From Capitella teleta (lineage: Eukaryota; Annelida; Polychaeta; Capitellidae), in contig KB291874.1 in the NCBI GenBank assembly GCA_000328365.1, forward strand, positions 163,628 to 227,627: 64,000 nucleotides of DNA, written 5' to 3'. The notes beneath the pieces were generated by a model. That model made no database searches, was not told the origin of the DNA, and worked only from the letters and a program-made list of their open reading frames with translations. Position numbers and translations under genes: made by a program. Position 1 is the stretch's first letter. The number at the start of each line of letters is the position of its first letter. Shown here one piece after another: positions 63,640-64,000 of this stretch.

Positions 63640-64000
63640 CAAACATGTCAGAAACGATAAATTTTATTGTCAAAGCGACGATTAAAAGAGTCAATATGGG
63701 ATGTGAGGATGTGACCTCCTCGGGGGTCAACACAGGCCATGACCTCCTTTGCATGCTACAGGTCAAGTTCTGGATTGCGTCTTGCGGGATTCTCCCCCCC
63801 CCTCTTCCTGCAACATCATGATGAGAGCATTAACTGGTCTCCTAGCCATATCACTCGCTGCCCGAGTTCATCTCATAGATTCATAGATGCCCTATGGGAT
63901 TTAAGTCGGGTGAATAGGAAACGCCCACGTTATTAAAGATCTGTGCGACCACGCATTATCATGCTGGAAAAGGCTTTAAGATCATCGTGAATCAAAAATG
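63640..64000 (-). mobile_element. Tc1/mariner-like transposase remnant (runs off the window)
   Basis: On the minus strand: FQHDNAWSH (the QDNA.PH motif), then in another frame SPDLNPIGHL (the SPDLNPIE motif). The C-terminal block IPQDAIQNLTCSMQRRSWPVL follows, like the NIPQ..I..L..SM.RR ending of Tc1 transposases. Frame changes and stops separate the parts, and Gly stands where the third catalytic acid (E) is expected. The 5' part of the gene lies beyond base 64000. Dead copy. Confidence 0.8.

Overview
This is a stretch of an animal (metazoan) nuclear genome. It has protein genes split by GT-AG introns, poly-T/poly-A tails, microsatellites, LINEs, a tRNA-derived SINE and several kinds of DNA transposon. 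Most introns are very short (about 47-67 nt), with a minority of 200 nt to 3 kb. That, together with a mGluR-type receptor, an ACK/TNK2 kinase and the AT-rich non-coding sequence, points to an invertebrate with compact genes. I cannot name the phylum from sequence alone; a sponge or another short-intron lineage would fit.

Layout. 1-12.3 kb is gene-poor: repeats, a LINE 3' end (1.8-2.6 kb) and a long (AAT)n microsatellite (5.1-5.4 kb). 12.87-16.7 kb (+) is an unrecognised multi-exon gene for a protein with one membrane segment, an acidic region and a charged helix. 19.2-26.1 kb (-) is WDR33, with a SINE in its largest intron. 26.3-26.65 kb (-) is a small unrecognised ORF just upstream of WDR33. 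28.4-30.7 kb holds a repeat, an assembly gap and a 180-bp tandem satellite. 31.0-33.7 kb (+) is SSU72, whose first intron carries a TIR element and an inverted second copy. 34.4-37.2 kb (-) is LSG1, convergent with SSU72. 37.2-45 kb is a transposon graveyard: two LINEs, a pogo/Tigger-like transposase remnant and other repeats. 45.1-48.8 kb (+) is a class C GPCR of the metabotropic glutamate receptor type. 49.4-54.6 kb (-) is an ACK/TNK2 tyrosine kinase, convergent with the receptor. 56.8-60.7 kb (-) is a protein with about 22 C2H2 zinc fingers. 61-64 kb has a textbook non-autonomous hAT element (8-bp target duplication) and the remains of a Tc1-like transposase running off the window edge.

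I rebuilt the genes exon by exon. The reading frame closes in every one: WDR33 721 aa, SSU72 202 aa, LSG1 644 aa, receptor 984 aa, TNK2 1027 aa, zinc-finger protein 1187 aa. WDR33 (poly(A)-signal recognition) and SSU72 (RNA polymerase II CTD phosphatase tied to 3'-end processing) are neighbours in divergent orientation. LSG1 is a cytoplasmic 60S-ribosome GTPase. The other genes show no clear functional link; this is ordinary eukaryotic gene order, not an operon.

The most interesting points are the receptor and the introns. In the receptor the residues that grip the amino-acid backbone are kept, but the two basic residues that grip glutamate's side chain are replaced. It ends in the PDZ ligand ESDV, which depends on choosing the farther of two splice acceptors. 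Several of the very short introns are multiples of three without stops, so retention would insert residues without breaking the frame. I found no CRISPR array, rRNA, convincing functional tRNA gene or LTR/viral element.
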